The translations under genes were made by a program, and so were the position numbers. From the NCBI RefSeq assembly GCF_008831285.2, contig NC_045138.2, positions 1,065,143 to 1,129,142 of the forward strand: a stretch of DNA of 64,000 nt. The letters run 5' to 3'. The notes under the pieces were generated by a model. The model ran no database searches and was not told the origin of the DNA. It saw only the letters and a list, made by a program, of their open reading frames with translations. Source of the stretch: Nymphaea colorata (lineage: Eukaryota > Streptophyta > Magnoliopsida > Nymphaeales > Nymphaeaceae). Positions 38,105-53,640 of this stretch are shown in pieces (within the stretch, counting starts at the first letter, position 1; each line of letters starts with the position of its first letter).

Positions 38105-40530
38105 ATGGGCATGGGGCCGGCCCGTTCAGTTTTAAATTTTTATTAATTTATATATTAAATTATATTTTTATTTGTTATTTTAATGTATTTTTAAATTTAA
38201 TCAAGGCGAGCCTTTTTACACAACAATTATGCCTATAAGCCATTATTATTATTATTATTATTCTTTTTTACTCCAAGACGAGGTTTAAGGGAAAAGCAAA
38301 ATCGGCAAAATGGACGGCTGAGATTTACAGTTCAAACTCACCTGATTTGAAGACGTCAGCGCGTGCGTCAAGACCCCCACAGCTCCTAAAAGTGGGTCCC
38401 ACTGTCCATTAGGCCCCAGCAGGGCAAAGCCTCAAAGATTTTTTTCGAAACAAGGAACTCCGGTAGGAAAAACGGCCCTCCAAAACTGGGGACGGACCGC
38501 CGTCCCCTGCGTTCCGGTCCGGCCTGGGTTTAGAACGTTCCAGAAGCAAACGTCCTTTTGACTTATACATTCAACGAAATTGAAAATATCGGCAGTTAAA
38601 TTCATCTGAGACATTAGAAGGGAAGACAATTATAACGAAAAAAAAAAAAACAAATGAGGCGAATTTAACTTTCTCTTAAAAAATCCAATAAGTTCAATCC
38701 CCACCTAATTTACAAAGTATTGTTAAGTTTTTTTAAATTGAGTTAATTTTTATATATGTTAAATTTTCTGAACGACCCAATTGATTGACCGGAATCTTTG
38801 AATTTTGGTTTTTTATTTTAATTTTTCAAATGGGATGATAAGGTCCCTTCTTTTTAATTAAATTATAAATATTAAAAAAAAAACTGTGGTGATAAAATAA
38901 AAATCATACCTTGGTTTTAATATTTTTATAATTGTTTATAAACACATAAAAAGAAAGATTTTTCAAATTTCTTTCATAGTTGTCCAAATTCAACTAAAGA
39001 GAATGATTGTGTGTCATTTATGACAACAAAAGGCTCATATGGAAAAATATAAAAATAAACATTTATATTTAAGTTTATAAAAAAAACAAGTGGTCTCATA
39101 TTTAAACATTCATTACAAATTAATAAGCACTCATGCATGCAGGTGGACGTCCAAGTCCTTCCTACTACACCCACATAAATTAACATATAAAATTTAATGA
39201 TTTGATAATCGACCTTGTAATTTGGCTTCATTAATTAATATTAATTTTGAGCAATGTTGAGTAAAACCTGCTAAGATGATATATATATATATATATATAT
39301 ATAAGCCAGACAATTTAAGTTTTATATTTAAAGTGAGTATTTTACAATTTAACCTTAATGATATGATCTGAATAATAGGTTGATGCAGAACGTATATTAA
39401 GCGGGTCATTTTTTGTTATTAATAGTACTTTTGTAATAAGCAAAAGTAAGTGGCTCCAATAGCGTCCGTATTTTGATAAAAAAAAATCCACATTTTTTCA
39501 AGCATGTTTTGTATCAAAATAGTTTTTATAAATATATTAAGATGTTTATATTTATTTAAAATATTTTTTCCTAAAAAAATTAAAGGTTCTGTTATTTGGT
39601 CAAAGTTTTAAGGGTTTGGCATCTTCTCTCTCTCTCTCTCTCTCTCTCTTGACTATGTGATCAGTCTATTAGAATTTCAAAACCGTATATATTTTTAAAA
39701 TAAAAGTGAATAAATTGTGGCTTTTTTAAAAAAAAAATCTTTTATTCTCAAAAGAGAAACTTATGTTTCTTTAGGATCATAAATAAAGTCTCTTTTATGT
39801 GGGATCCATAGAGTAGATCAATATTCCATTTCACCATTATATAAAAAAATTTCAAATCCTCAGTATGTAGCCAAAACTTCATATGACCTCGAATCATCCA
39901 ATTCGAAATTCCTTAGAGTCTCAAATCATGTCAAACCTCATGTCTAAATGCTCATAGATTTCAGTACTTTAAACACTTTCCAGCGAAACAAAATTTGACC
40001 TCAAATAATCGGATTTGGAATTCCTTATAAACTCAAATCACGTCAAATCAAAGATTCAAATGCTCGTATTCCACTGATACAAATTCTAACTTGTTTTTTG
40101 TCTCTCGTTAGTTGAAAAAATCGGTTCCTCAATTGAATGGGCCGATTCATCGCTTCTTTGAATCAATTGTGAAATGGATAAAAATGTTGAAAATATCAAT
40201 AATAAAAAAAAAGAATTAGAAAAACCAAATTCGTTGACATCAATTTCTGTCAGGATCGGTTCCTGCATAGTTTTGAAGTCATTAATGGCATTTCGATCAT
40301 ACCCATTTGCCCGTATCAGTTGTTTTTGAGATATCTTCTTAGATTAACAATAATAGAAGAATTAATCATAGAAATGGAAGATTGTTCACTTCTTAGGTTG
40401 GTATGATGGGACCATGGAAAAGCACAAGAAAAAATGGCAGAATTGTAACTTGCAGGACGATCTTAAACTAATGGGAAATATAAAAAATATCTTTCTCTCT
40501 CTCTTGGAAGAAGTAAGGAAATTCAATCAC
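38105..40530. other. Spacer upstream of gene E, including a two-copy duplication
   Basis: A partial GGGCC repeat lies at 38105-38215. A diverged direct duplication (39886-39962 and 39998-40073) shares TGACCTC(G/A)AAT, GAATTCCTTA-like text, CTCAAATCA.GTCAAA and AAATGCTC; the period is about 112. A (TA)n tract is at about 39281-39303 and (CT)n at about 39626-39649. No gene recognised. Confidence 0.5.
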
Positions 40531-40539
40531 CAGCAAAGC

Positions 40540-40551
40540 AAAACCGGGAGC
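40540..40551 (+). promoter_or_regulatory. Candidate anaerobic response element of gene E
   Basis: AAAACCGGGAGC, identical to the motif upstream of gene D although the flanking promoter sequence is otherwise unalike. It sits about 195 bases before the TATA box. Confidence 0.45.
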
Positions 40552-40746
40552 GGTATGCTGTCTAATCTGAGGCGCCGTTGGATCTTTGGGTGAAAAAGCG
40601 AAAACAAAACTCCCTGTGAAAACCAATGAAAAGGAAGCCGCAGGCAGACACGGAAAGCGGTATTGACGCGTGCTTCCTCCCCGAAAAACAACCGCCGTTA
40701 GTCTCCCCCTTTTTCTTTCTCTCCGTTTAAGCCCCTGTGCTAAGGT

Positions 40747-40754
40747 TATAAATA
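40747..40754 (+). promoter_or_regulatory. TATA box of ADH gene E
   Basis: TATAAATA in GGTTATAAATAACTTTG, 121 bases before the start codon. Confidence 0.8.
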
Positions 40755-40867
40755 ACTTTGAGCTCCTACACTTTGGACATCGAAGCGATTCGGATTGTTC
40801 AGGAAATACAGATCTTTACCTTGTTCGTCTCTCTAGATTTTCTCTCTTTATTGGGTGTTGAAGCGAA

Positions 40868-43722
<2,855 letters not shown>

Positions 43723-43762
43723 GGATGAAGGATGAGGAACTGGTGCTGCAAAATTTACAGAT

Positions 43763-43768
43763 AATAAA
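43763..43768 (+). terminator. Candidate poly(A) signal of ADH gene E
   Basis: GATAATAAAGTAGG, only about 40 bases after the stop codon. Later sites may also be used. Confidence 0.4.
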
Positions 43769-43769
43769 G

Positions 43770-45089
43770 TAGGAGATGCTGTTGTGTTGCTTCGTTGCAG
43801 CTTCTCGGAAGAGTCAAGCGATCTTTTCTTTTGCAGGGGGTCCAAATTTTCGAGTTATTTTGGTTGTTTTGTGTCATAGTCGCCGTCTCTTCTATGCTGT
43901 ATGGATTCTGGTTGTATACTTGGAAGTTCCCTTCATACGACGCACTTATTAATCTTTGTTTATCTACTTTGTTTTCTGAAACTTTTAAAAGGAACACAGT
44001 ACAAAGTCTCTTTCCTATTCCTCAAGATTTAAGCAAAGAAACTCTTCCCTTTCTTATTTATGTCCATAGAATATAAAATCTGCTGAACAGAAGCTACGGA
44101 GATAAATTTAAAGAACACAAAAAAATGAGTGCTTAAATTATTTCGTCCTCCTGCGACCAATTCCTTGTCACTCGATTCATTTTCAAGTATAAATAAATGT
44201 ACAGTGGTGAAGAAACTTCCGAACTGCTTACCATGTATCTGATTACCGACAGTGATGGTCTTTTAAGGCAATTGAGCGAAACAAGAAATCACTCGAGCTG
44301 GATTTGTTCATGTGATCATAAAATCTTTGCATCTGTCCAAAGTGGGCTCACTCGAGAAATCCAAATGAGATTGACTTGAGGTGAGGCAACTTGAACCTCG
44401 TGTTGAAGTGATCTTTAGGCTAATCAGACATGAAATGGACTTCAGGGGAGCAGGTGAAGGCTGGCCAGTAGCAAAGACATGACAGAAGAAAGTGAAAGAG
44501 CAGGTAGCAAACAGGTAGTAGCTGGGATTGATCTTTTGATTCTTTTTGTTCAAATAAGCCAGAACCCATGAATCCATTATACATCAACTTAGATACATTT
44601 AACTAAGGAGACACCTCATTAAGTAAGAGATACCTTGAAGAAGCCGAAGCTTCTCTTTCTCTTTCCCCTTATTCCAGGGTTCAGGCTGCTTTAACAGTTC
44701 TTCATGAGAACAACGTTCATCAGAGTCGAACTCATGACAGGAGAATAACACTCAACTCATGACAGGAGAATAATGCTCATGAGAATTAAATTAGAAAAAA
44801 GCTCATAGAACTTTCATTGTTTTATCAATTTGACCAACTATACTAAGTCTAAGTGACTAAAAGAGTCTGACAGCTGCAGATTGGGCCAAACTGAAGCAAA
44901 TCAATAAATGGACGACTGATGGTGAGGCTGGTGATCCCACAAGGAGATAAATTTTCAATAATTAAGTCCAGAGGCTTCCCGCTGTATTTTGATGCTGTTC
45001 AACTACTGTAGAAACATGCCCACCATTTGTCGTCTTTCTTCCTAACTTTCTTCCCGTCTTTGTCGCCACTTCACCACGTACTCCAACTA

Positions 45090-45125
<36 letters not shown>

Positions 45126-45945
45126 CCAGTATAACTAAATTTTAAAATGGACTTCAGTTGTCAAGTTCTTTTCCTTTCTTTTATTATCATTTATAAAAAT
45201 TAAGATGATAATTAAGATGATTGGGAAAAAAACAAAAGGAGAGAAGAAAGAGAGAAAAGATTGGTTTTCAAACGAACAACCCTAGCTTTTCGGCTTGAAC
45301 TCAATTTAAGCATCAAATTTTCAAGATTGGTTTTTGTTCATTTTTATATACCTTTTACCTATTTATATGATTACATTTATGAGGAATGGCTTAAGAGACT
45401 GATAGGCATGCACAAGTACTACATATGGAGAGGCATATATTCTATACGTAGGAAGAGAGAGAGCCGTTCACTAATTTAGTTTGGGCAACTTGTCAAAATA
45501 ATAGATACGTGAGCATTTTGAACTTTGAAGCCAGCATTAAGGAGCTTTAGAAAGAAAAAACAATCAGTGTTGGTGTCAATTTGTTCAAGATTATCAAGAG
45601 ACGTCAGCCGGTTGAAACCTGCAGTACGGGTTTAAGAAACATCAAAGTTGGTCTGAATTTTTTTTTTTTTTAGATGAAAACGCCCCGTCTATGCATCTAT
45701 GTGGTTTCCTTAATTCTTTCATTTTTCGGACATGAATAATGCATCCATTTAGTTAATTTTGAAAAAAAACATATGCACAAGGAAACACTGAGTAGTGAAA
45801 TATATAAAATCAATAAAACTTATATTCTATAAAATTTGTTAAAAAAATAATTGTATATCTTTGGATTTCTTTGTTTGGGTTTGGATAGAAAAATCTTTCT
45901 AATGTATTATATAGGGCAGTATGTTTTAATCATGTTTGCCATATG

Positions 45946-45947
<2 letters not shown>
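43770..45947. other. Spacer downstream of gene E
   Basis: No gene recognised. Contains a (CT)n tract at about 45091-45122 and a short repeat of ACTCATGACAGGAGAATAA near 44730-44775. Confidence 0.45.
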
Positions 45948-45991
<44 letters not shown>

Positions 45992-46160
45992 GTGACTCTC
46001 AATTTTTAGAGTCACTCAACTATTTAATCAAGACCCTTCTATCATGAGGTGATCAACATTTTAGTTATTTAATATTAGTTCTCACTTTTTTTTTTTTTAT
46101 GTATGAATAGCTTTGATTAGATGGTTGGGTAACTCTGCGAGAGTCATGTTCACTAACTCG
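45948..46160. mobile_element. TA-bounded (Micron-like) repeat, third copy
   Basis: A (TA)n tract (45948-45986) is followed by a unit ending with AGCTTTGATTAGATGGTTGG and GTAACTCT. This is shared with the reverse complement of unit 2 in intron 2 of gene C (AGCTTTGATTAGATGGCTAG). No second TA tract is seen on the right, so it may be truncated. Confidence 0.55.
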
Positions 46161-49100
46161 CTTTAGTAAAAAAAAGAAAAAGAAATTAAAGTTTCTAAAA
46201 AAAGTTAATAAAGGACGTCCATGCACTCTTCAATCAGCCGCCAAATTAAATCAAGATGTCATCAATTTGGTTCCAATGTGACAGCTGAGGAGGAATCTGC
46301 CAACCATAGAAAGCAAAAACCCACCACTTGCCAACTAGTAAATACCTTAACTTTGGTCAGATCCACACCACACTTGAACGCAATTTAACTTGGCTCCATG
46401 TAATTGGAATTTGTACTTATTTGTAGCAACAGAATCCAGATCTGATTAACATAACATCCGTAAATTGGGTTCAATCTTTATCGATTCGAGTCGAACACAA
46501 TGGTCCTGAGAGGCATCGCTTAATTGACAAACTGGTGGGTTTTTGAAAGTTCGGTCATGAGTTTGATAAACTGTTGTTTTTTTTTTCCACGAGTAAGAGG
46601 AAAGGAAAAAGAAAAGGCTTTGACCTCTTAATAATATCTCTCAACACTGAATTTGGATTCAATCATGAAACATCATTCTGAATCTATATTTTATTAACAG
46701 TATATCTGGGTTTCTCCATATGATCCGACTTTGTGAATTCAAAACCAAGGCCAATTCTTTTAATTGTTAATAATTTCAGCTTAATTGACTAGTAAAAATG
46801 CATCTCCAAAGAAGTCATTGTCACAAATGCATTATGTTTGATCATGGTGGAAATTGTGTGTCTGTACTGGGGAAAGGCAATAATGGCTGACTATGTGGGC
46901 CCCTTTAGAAAATAGTACGCAATTTCTAAAGGTCCAAATAATATAAAACAAAGCAACCTGGATAACTTTTGGACGATCTTTTGGCAATAGTTTCAAAGGT
47001 GGCTTTTCTGTCACACACACACATATATATATACACCCCCCCTATATAAGGCATAAAAACCAGGTCTCATAAGTTCATGGTAAAAATGGTTTCAAACTAA
47101 ATATATGAACCTTCTAATGTGTTCATAAATACTAATTTAATATAAATCATGCTTTAGTTCAAGTTTGGTAAAAAAAAATTTGATATTTATACTACCAAAA
47201 TTTTAATGTTATTAGAGCCGCTCATTTTTTTACTATTAAAAGAAAACAACTAAATTAATGTTTGTTCCTAATCAAATCACTCTTAAGATCATATCTATAA
47301 AGTTAGTTTTCAAAAAAAATTTATTTTTAGTAATTAATATCAATATATCTGATTTTTGTTTCTTACCCAAGTGATCTGCTTTTATCAATTTCCTTTTATA
47401 TGTATATATATATATCCAAGGAGTAGTAAAAGCAACCTACATATTGAAAAAAGCACATTCAGAAAACATATTTAAAAAATATTTGGCAGTTGCATAAGTA
47501 TTTGATTATTAAGCCCCGGATGAACAATGTTCCCTTTCTCACCGAAGAAGCTCGAATTCACCTGTTCTCGTAACATTCTCAAGCATAAAGCTTTTGTTCA
47601 TGGCCTCAGTTTCTTCAAAGAATGTCGGTCATATTTGAAAGTAATCAATCGAGCTAATAAGGTATGACCAAAAGGCATATTACATTTTTCTCAGGGGATT
47701 ATTATTTTTATTCAAAATTTTTACGGGGGCCGGGGTAAAATTTTTTAAACTATTAGCCACTAAAATTTTATTTTTCAAAATCTCTTATGAGAAACCATAT
47801 TATGGGAGCATCAAAGACTTCGTTTTTGATGGCTATCCAACTTTATTTCTATTTAATTAGAAAAAATTGACTCCTTAAAATTAGAGCATTATTTATAATG
47901 ATGATTATCAATAGCGTTCATACTTGCTATTCAGGGGGCACGAGATACCTTCTTATTTTTCTATTGGGAAGTAAGGATGCCAATCGATTGGATTTAGATC
48001 TTATTTCTATTAAATATTTGACTGAATTGCATAGAAAAGATAGGATATGAAAAAAAAAATTGACATCTGCTCAAGAAATAAGATGGGATTCAGATATAAA
48101 AATTGACATCTGATCAGAACTGGGTTCAGCTTTAAATAAATATCTGACCAGAGTTGCATTCAAATTCAAATTTATTTCAAAACAAATGTCCTGCATCCAA
48201 TATCCATACATGCTGAAAGTGGGCTTTCAATTATATAATAGTGCAGTTCGGATTTGTTTGTGTATTTAGTAGTTCGATTCAGATTCGTTCGCGAGTACAA
48301 AGGTCAGATTAGAATCAGATTAAAATTTCAAATTTAACATTTAGAATGATCTTTAGTAAAATGTTGTTTCAGACACCAACATAGGGAATAGAACGGAAAA
48401 GGTTGGGTTTTAATCCTTGCTCCTAAAGCTTCAGGAGAATGGTGATAGGAAGAAACAGCAAGAGACTATAATTTATTTAGGCTATGATTTCATGAAAATA
48501 GAGGATACATGTTTTACTATCAAATAGCCAACAGGGCAAGAGGTTTAACCATATATCATGACACCCGAGTAGTGAAGAAATTCACTATAGCTATGTTCTA
48601 TTTGCACCATCCTGTACGATGGTTAAGTACTGAGTAGTTCGATCAGCAAAGAACTACTCAGTGGCCAAGAACCTGAGCTCAGTCCACACATTTTTCAAAG
48701 TCATGTTTGTTCTCAGCTGCTCTTCGTAACAACTTAATCGACTTACAGAAACACAAAGATGCTGTAGTCCGAAGTCTTTCCGGGTGACAGGAAGTTTACA
48801 ACACACTGCCTGGAAAAAAAACCCACCACCACCCAGAAAAGAGGCCTGAAGCCACTGACACAATAACTTCAGCTCATATATCTGACAAAGAATGCAACTG
48901 TTTGCAGTATCTTGCACCTACTCTGCCGCTAAAAATTCGAAATCAAGCATGCCAGATATTGAAAAAAAAAAGAGAAATATACCATCTGAAATCTGCAGTC
49001 ATGTTTAATCAAAAGCATATTAAGGTAATACAAAGCACTAAATTTCATTCACGACCACTCAGATTAACATTATGAACTTTTTTGTTACAAGCATACACAT

Positions 49101-49215
49101 TAATAGAATTACACACGTAGAGAAGATGCATGGACCCTAGCAGGATACTAACGAAATGCAGCAGGTGACAGAATACAGAATCATCATTGTCTGCCTCGTT
49201 TATCACTCGATTTCT
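46161..49215. other. Spacer between the ADH cluster and the NB-LRR gene
   Basis: AT-rich. About 47970-48340 carries the GATTGG/GGATTCAGA dispersed repeat style; 47700-47810 contains a GGGGGCCGGGG fragment followed by TTTTCAAAATCTCTTATGAG-like text, loosely like the R1 family. No gene recognised. Confidence 0.4.
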
Positions 49216-51633
49216 TCAATCATCATAATCAAAGGAGGATTGGAAGGCAGCCATGACACTTGGGTCTTCCCACTTCAGTCTATCCAACCAGTCCTTCTCT
49301 CCCCTTATACTTTTCAATCTCCTAGATTGCTTGGGATCCAAAGGGAGCTTCTCTAGCATTGGACATTTGCTTACATCAACGAATTCCAGAGAATGCAATG
49401 CTGAGGTACCATCATATATGATGGACAATTTTGGCAAGTTACACAGACTGAAGCCTGTTAATTTAGGGAGAACTGCCTCCTCCCTAACATGGCCTTCAAT
49501 TATGACCTTCATTTCACTACAGTCAGATACCTCAACGTAGTTTAGATTCTGCAACTGTTTCAGTGATGCACAAGAAAATAAGCTTTTCAACCTATTGCAA
49601 CCTTTAACTGTCAACTTTTCTAGTTTTTGGAAGTTTATACGGCCTTCAGTTCCTATGCAAATGCGCTCTAGTTTTGGTAGCGCCTCCAGCTGAAGCAAGC
49701 GCAGGTCTGGAAATATGACCTCCTTAGCATCGATTCCATTTAAAATTTCCTCTAATTCTGGGCATGAGAGCATTGAAAGTGCACGCAACCTTGTTAACTT
49801 GCATGCCTGAAATAAACTGATTCCCTTGAAGTTTGCACAACTCTCTATGGCGAATCCTTCAAGACGATCTACCAAACTACTGTTTAGAAGCCATTCAAGG
49901 CTTTCGCCGCTGTTATCGATGGTGATGTCTAGAGCATCGAGATGTGCTAAGTTCGCCAAGTCCAGCAAGTTTAGCCTATACAGAAACTCGTCTGTCCTTT
50001 TACCATCGGATCTTGTTTGCCAGTATCCATAGCTTCTATACATGTTCAGTACCTCTAAGTTTGGCAAACAAGCAAACAGGTTAGGTGGAATTTTCTTGAG
50101 ATTGAGTGTGAATCCCAACCTTAGTATCTTCAGGTTCTGCAAATTCAAAAAACTTTCAGGTAGCTCTTTAACAGCAGTCAAATACAGATCCAGCACTTGA
50201 AGATTGTAAAGATGTCCAACCACCTCTACATCCTCCAACATTTTGCAAGCGTAGAAATAGAGTGCACGAAGATTTTTCAACGAAGACACGGAAGATGGCA
50301 ATGAAGCAATTCCTGTCCTATTGAGATTAAGTATCTGCAATGCATCCATGGATTGAAAGAAATCACTTGGGATCCGTGTAAGCCTCTGATTTCCTTCTAG
50401 CATCAAAATTAGCAGATGGGGACAAATTGGCTTTTCTGGGAGCCTGTCTATAGAAGTTCTCATGAGTGATATTCTCTTGGCTTTCTCCCATTCTTCTTCT
50501 TCTGGCGGCTCATGTACTCCAGGACCTGTTCTCGTCAAAAACATAGGCTCATCTCTTGATGATGCAATCCACAAAGCCATGTCTCTGACGACACAATGCA
50601 TCCTAACATTTCGAGCATAATTACCACTTTCCAACAAGCATGCATCTTTAAGATTGCTCATGACAGCAACACCCTTGTTCTCAACTTCATTGAAATCACC
50701 TACATCGGCTATCAGACCTTCCAGATACCAATTCACGCTCAAGAAGTATGTAAAAATGATCTCGTTCTCAGGAAACAAAGATAAATACAAGAAACAATTT
50801 TTGGTAGCATCGTCCAAGTGATCAAAACTAAGTTTTAAGCTCTCCAAAACTTCGGATTTCATACCAGCAATCTCGCCAGAAGATTCCTGCAGTGTTCTCA
50901 AGGCGCTCCGCCACAGACCAACGTCGCCCTTGTCTCTCATGGCTTTTCCAACTGTTCTGATGGCCAGTGGTAGGCCCCCACACTCTCTCAAGACCTCTCT
51001 TGCAGTTTCTTCTATGCTTGGCTGCAGCACCACACTTCCTGCCTCCTCAACAAATAACTTCCAGGCGTCGTCCTCGAACATAACTTCAACCTTTAGACTT
51101 ATGTCCGCCTCCATGGTATCGCACACATGGAGAAATCTGCTTGCCATCACAACTTTGGATAAATTATCTCTAGAGGGATTTGGAATTCCCAACTCATGCA
51201 GTTCAAAACCAGCCCAAACATCGTCTAGGATTAATAGGTACTTCCTCTCCTTTAATCTTTGGAACACTTGGTCTGCCCTTTCCTCTGTTCCATAGCATTC
51301 ATATTCAGAGATACCCAAATCTCTAGCAATGCTGGACTGAATCCTTTGATAGTTGGGCTCTTTGGAAACAGTGATGAACCACATGTAATCGAACCCACCA
51401 ACTTGGTTGAAGACATGCTTCACGAGGGTGGTCTTGCCCACTCCTCCCATTCCATAGATGCCAATCATGGTAATAGTTCCATCTTGTAAATAGCTCAGGA
51501 CCCTCTGTATCATCGCAGGTGCCCCTTCTTGGCCATCCAATGGTATGGCAGGAATCTCTGTGGCTAAATAATCTTCTCGATTTGACGCCTCGCCATCATA
51601 AATCCTTCTGAGTTTGTCGTCGATCACGTCCAT
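49216..51633 (-). CDS. NB-LRR resistance-type protein lacking a coiled-coil domain (805 aa)
   Basis: Single exon; the first ATG in frame is at 51633, preceded in frame by a stop at about 51666. Motifs in order: linker ATEIPAIPL near 24, P-loop GMGGVGKTT 61-69, kinase-2 YLLILDDVW 132-140, RNBS-B position VVMASR 161-166 (usually ..TTR), GGLPLAI 219-225, CFLYLSLFPE 280-289, an MHD-position MHC 345-347 followed by VVRDMALWIAS, then leucine-rich repeats from about 385 to the end. The C-terminus (LKSIRGEKDWLDRLKWEDP) is typical of the RPS5/At4g27220-like CNL group. Family members normally have about 130-150 residues of coiled coil before the linker; here they are absent. Such proteins are intracellular ATP/ADP-switch immune receptors. 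It could be a real truncated NL gene or a pseudogene with an otherwise intact frame. Confidence 0.88.
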   Translation of the reverse strand: MDVIDDKLRRIYDGEASNREDYLATEIPAIPLDGQEGAPAMIQRVLSYLQDGTITMIGIYGMGGVGKTTLVKHVFNQVGGFDYMWFITVSKEPNYQRIQSSIARDLGISEYECYGTEERADQVFQRLKERKYLLILDDVWAGFELHELGIPNPSRDNLSKVVMASRFLHVCDTMEADISLKVEVMFEDDAWKLFVEEAGSVVLQPSIEETAREVLRECGGLPLAIRTVGKAMRDKGDVGLWRSALRTLQESSGEIAGMKSEVLESLKLSFDHLDDATKNCFLYLSLFPENEIIFTYFLSVNWYLEGLIADVGDFNEVENKGVAVMSNLKDACLLESGNYARNVRMHCVVRDMALWIASSRDEPMFLTRTGPGVHEPPEEEEWEKAKRISLMRTSIDRLPEKPICPHLLILMLEGNQRLTRIPSDFFQSMDALQILNLNRTGIASLPSSVSSLKNLRALYFYACKMLEDVEVVGHLYNLQVLDLYLTAVKELPESFLNLQNLKILRLGFTLNLKKIPPNLFACLPNLEVLNMYRSYGYWQTRSDGKRTDEFLYRLNLLDLANLAHLDALDITIDNSGESLEWLLNSSLVDRLEGFAIESCANFKGISLFQACKLTRLRALSMLSCPELEEILNGIDAKEVIFPDLRLLQLEALPKLERICIGTEGRINFQKLEKLTVKGCNRLKSLFSCASLKQLQNLNYVEVSDCSEMKVIIEGHVREEAVLPKLTGFSLCNLPKLSIIYDGTSALHSLEFVDVSKCPMLEKLPLDPKQSRRLKSIRGEKDWLDRLKWEDPSVMAAFQSSFDYDD

Positions 51634-51639
51634 CAACGT

Positions 51640-53088
51640 AGTTTCTGCTGCTCGATTTGTTCAGTTTATGTCAAGACGAAAAATGGGGAAGCCCTCCTTC
51701 TGAAGACTTTGTCATCGAAAGAAATATGGCCTATTCATCCTTCACCTTTCTTCCGGACAAATCGCATCAATCTTCAGAGGCAAGACCAACCTCTTCATGG
51801 TTCAAGGCATGGGCAGTCAACAGTGGCGTCGGAGGAAGATGAACAGAACAAAGAACAAAAGAACAAAAGGCAATTTCGCGGGACACTGCAGTCATCCCGC
51901 ACCAGCTCTCTTATTTTTGCTTTCTTTTTTGCCCTTTTTGGTCTCGTAGTTTCATTCAGGCCTCCATGTTTAGATATAATACCAAAAACAGGTTTACATT
52001 GCACCTTTTTCTGTAAGCTTCATTGTGGGTTCAAGGCAAAAGCAGAAAAAAGAAAGGTTTTCTTTTTCGTAGAATAACCAAAATATTCAATGTTGAATGA
52101 CAAAAGTACCCTTTTCAGCACAACCAATAAATTAGCCACCGAACATGCAAGCCACTCTCACAAAAACCATCTTGTAAATTTGCCTCATAGTTCTAATTGA
52201 TATATCGGTGGAGCTGAAACAAAAGAAAGAAATATTTTTCATACAAGTGAAAACATTACTATGCTTAAAAATACGAGCTAGAAAACATGGCTTCTCACAT
52301 GCGACAACAGTCCAGAACAGATCCAATTTGTACTTAAATCCATAAAAAAGTTTCAAAAAAGTGCTTCTAAAAAACTAAAAAGGAGACTCTCTTGTAAGAG
52401 AAAAAAGAAAGGAAAGGAAAAAAAGTATCTTTTCTGTAAAATAGTTGAAATACCTGAGGATAATACTTTCCGTGTGTGGTGGCTAACACATGTTAAAGGG
52501 GTATTTTTATTTTCACCTTTTCATAGGAGGTCCTTTCTAAAAGCCATTTTCGCCCTTATAAAGTGAGGTCTTCCAGTTTACCATCAAACATGTTTTTGTT
52601 ATTTTTAGTCTTACTTATTAAAAAGAATTAAAATGTTTAAAAATACAAAGGAGGTTATGTCTTATGACATGGGAAGGGCGCTGAATTTGATATACTTTTA
52701 ACAATATCAACCTTTTTGGACTCGGCTTAACTCGACTCAGTGTGCAGTTCTAGCCAAGTAGGATGGAGATATCCCCTTTGTTTATAAACAGATCAATGAT
52801 GTACAAAATAAAGAATGAAAGGATAAGAAAAGAACAAATCACAAACGCAAACAAACATGACACAAGCAAAGTGACACTTTCAAGGGCTGTTTGGAAGTAA
52901 TAACATGTTATTGTTCTATGTACATATTTTCCTCAAAAGTTCGGTAGATATATGAAACAATAACATATTTTAATATTACCAAACAGACAGTCCCTCAGTG
53001 ATATATATAATTTTTTCTATAATGATTTGACCCATGAAACATGAAACAGTACTAAACATATTGTTACTATTGACAAACAACTCATTAG

Positions 53089-53140
<52 letters not shown>

Positions 53141-53235
53141 CTCGGAGTGTATAGTGAGTTGATCTGGCATCCATGCATCGCACATGGAGAACCATGCATG
53201 CCAAAAGTTAAGTAGCAGTTGGTCAGTTTGGTATG
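51640..53235. other. Upstream region of the NB-LRR gene
   Basis: No coiled-coil coding sequence could be found in any minus-strand frame just upstream. A (TA)n tract lies at about 53091-53138. No gene recognised. Confidence 0.5.
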
Positions 53236-53239
53236 ACAT

Positions 53240-53640
53240 GTTATTGCGGTTATACAACGAGTCGAACCAACTTAGGCTAGACTTGAACTTGCTCATTAAA
53301 ACTCGGGTTCGAACTCGACTCTTTTATAAATGAGTGGAGTGCGAGTTTAAATGTATGTTCCAAATGTTAAATGAGTTGAATTCAAGTTGTAAGAACTCAA
53401 CTCGGTTAAACTCAGCTTTGGCTTGACTAAATAAAACTAAGCAAGTTAACAAGTTAAACAAGTGACCTTAACTTAACGTAAAGGAGTTAAACAAGTTAAG
53501 TGATTCTAGCTCGAACTCGAGCATACAAAAATGACTTAAGCGAATCAAATTGAACTCGAGTATTTGCTATAGAGCTCGACTCCAGTTCGAGCTCAAGTTA
53601 TCTTTAGTCAAGCTGAAGCTGGATTTGGCTGGTGTTAAGC
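53240..53640. repeat. CTCGAG-type dispersed repeat
   Basis: Dense AACTCGGTTAAACTC, GAACTCGAGCATAC, GAGCTCGACTCCAGTTCGAG-like text. Same family as 33000-33480. Confidence 0.55.

Noticed and set aside
51634-51636. TTG start three bases before the ATG of the NB-LRR gene
   Set aside because: Plant nuclear genes start at ATG in nearly all cases; the ATG at 51633 is adjacent and in frame.
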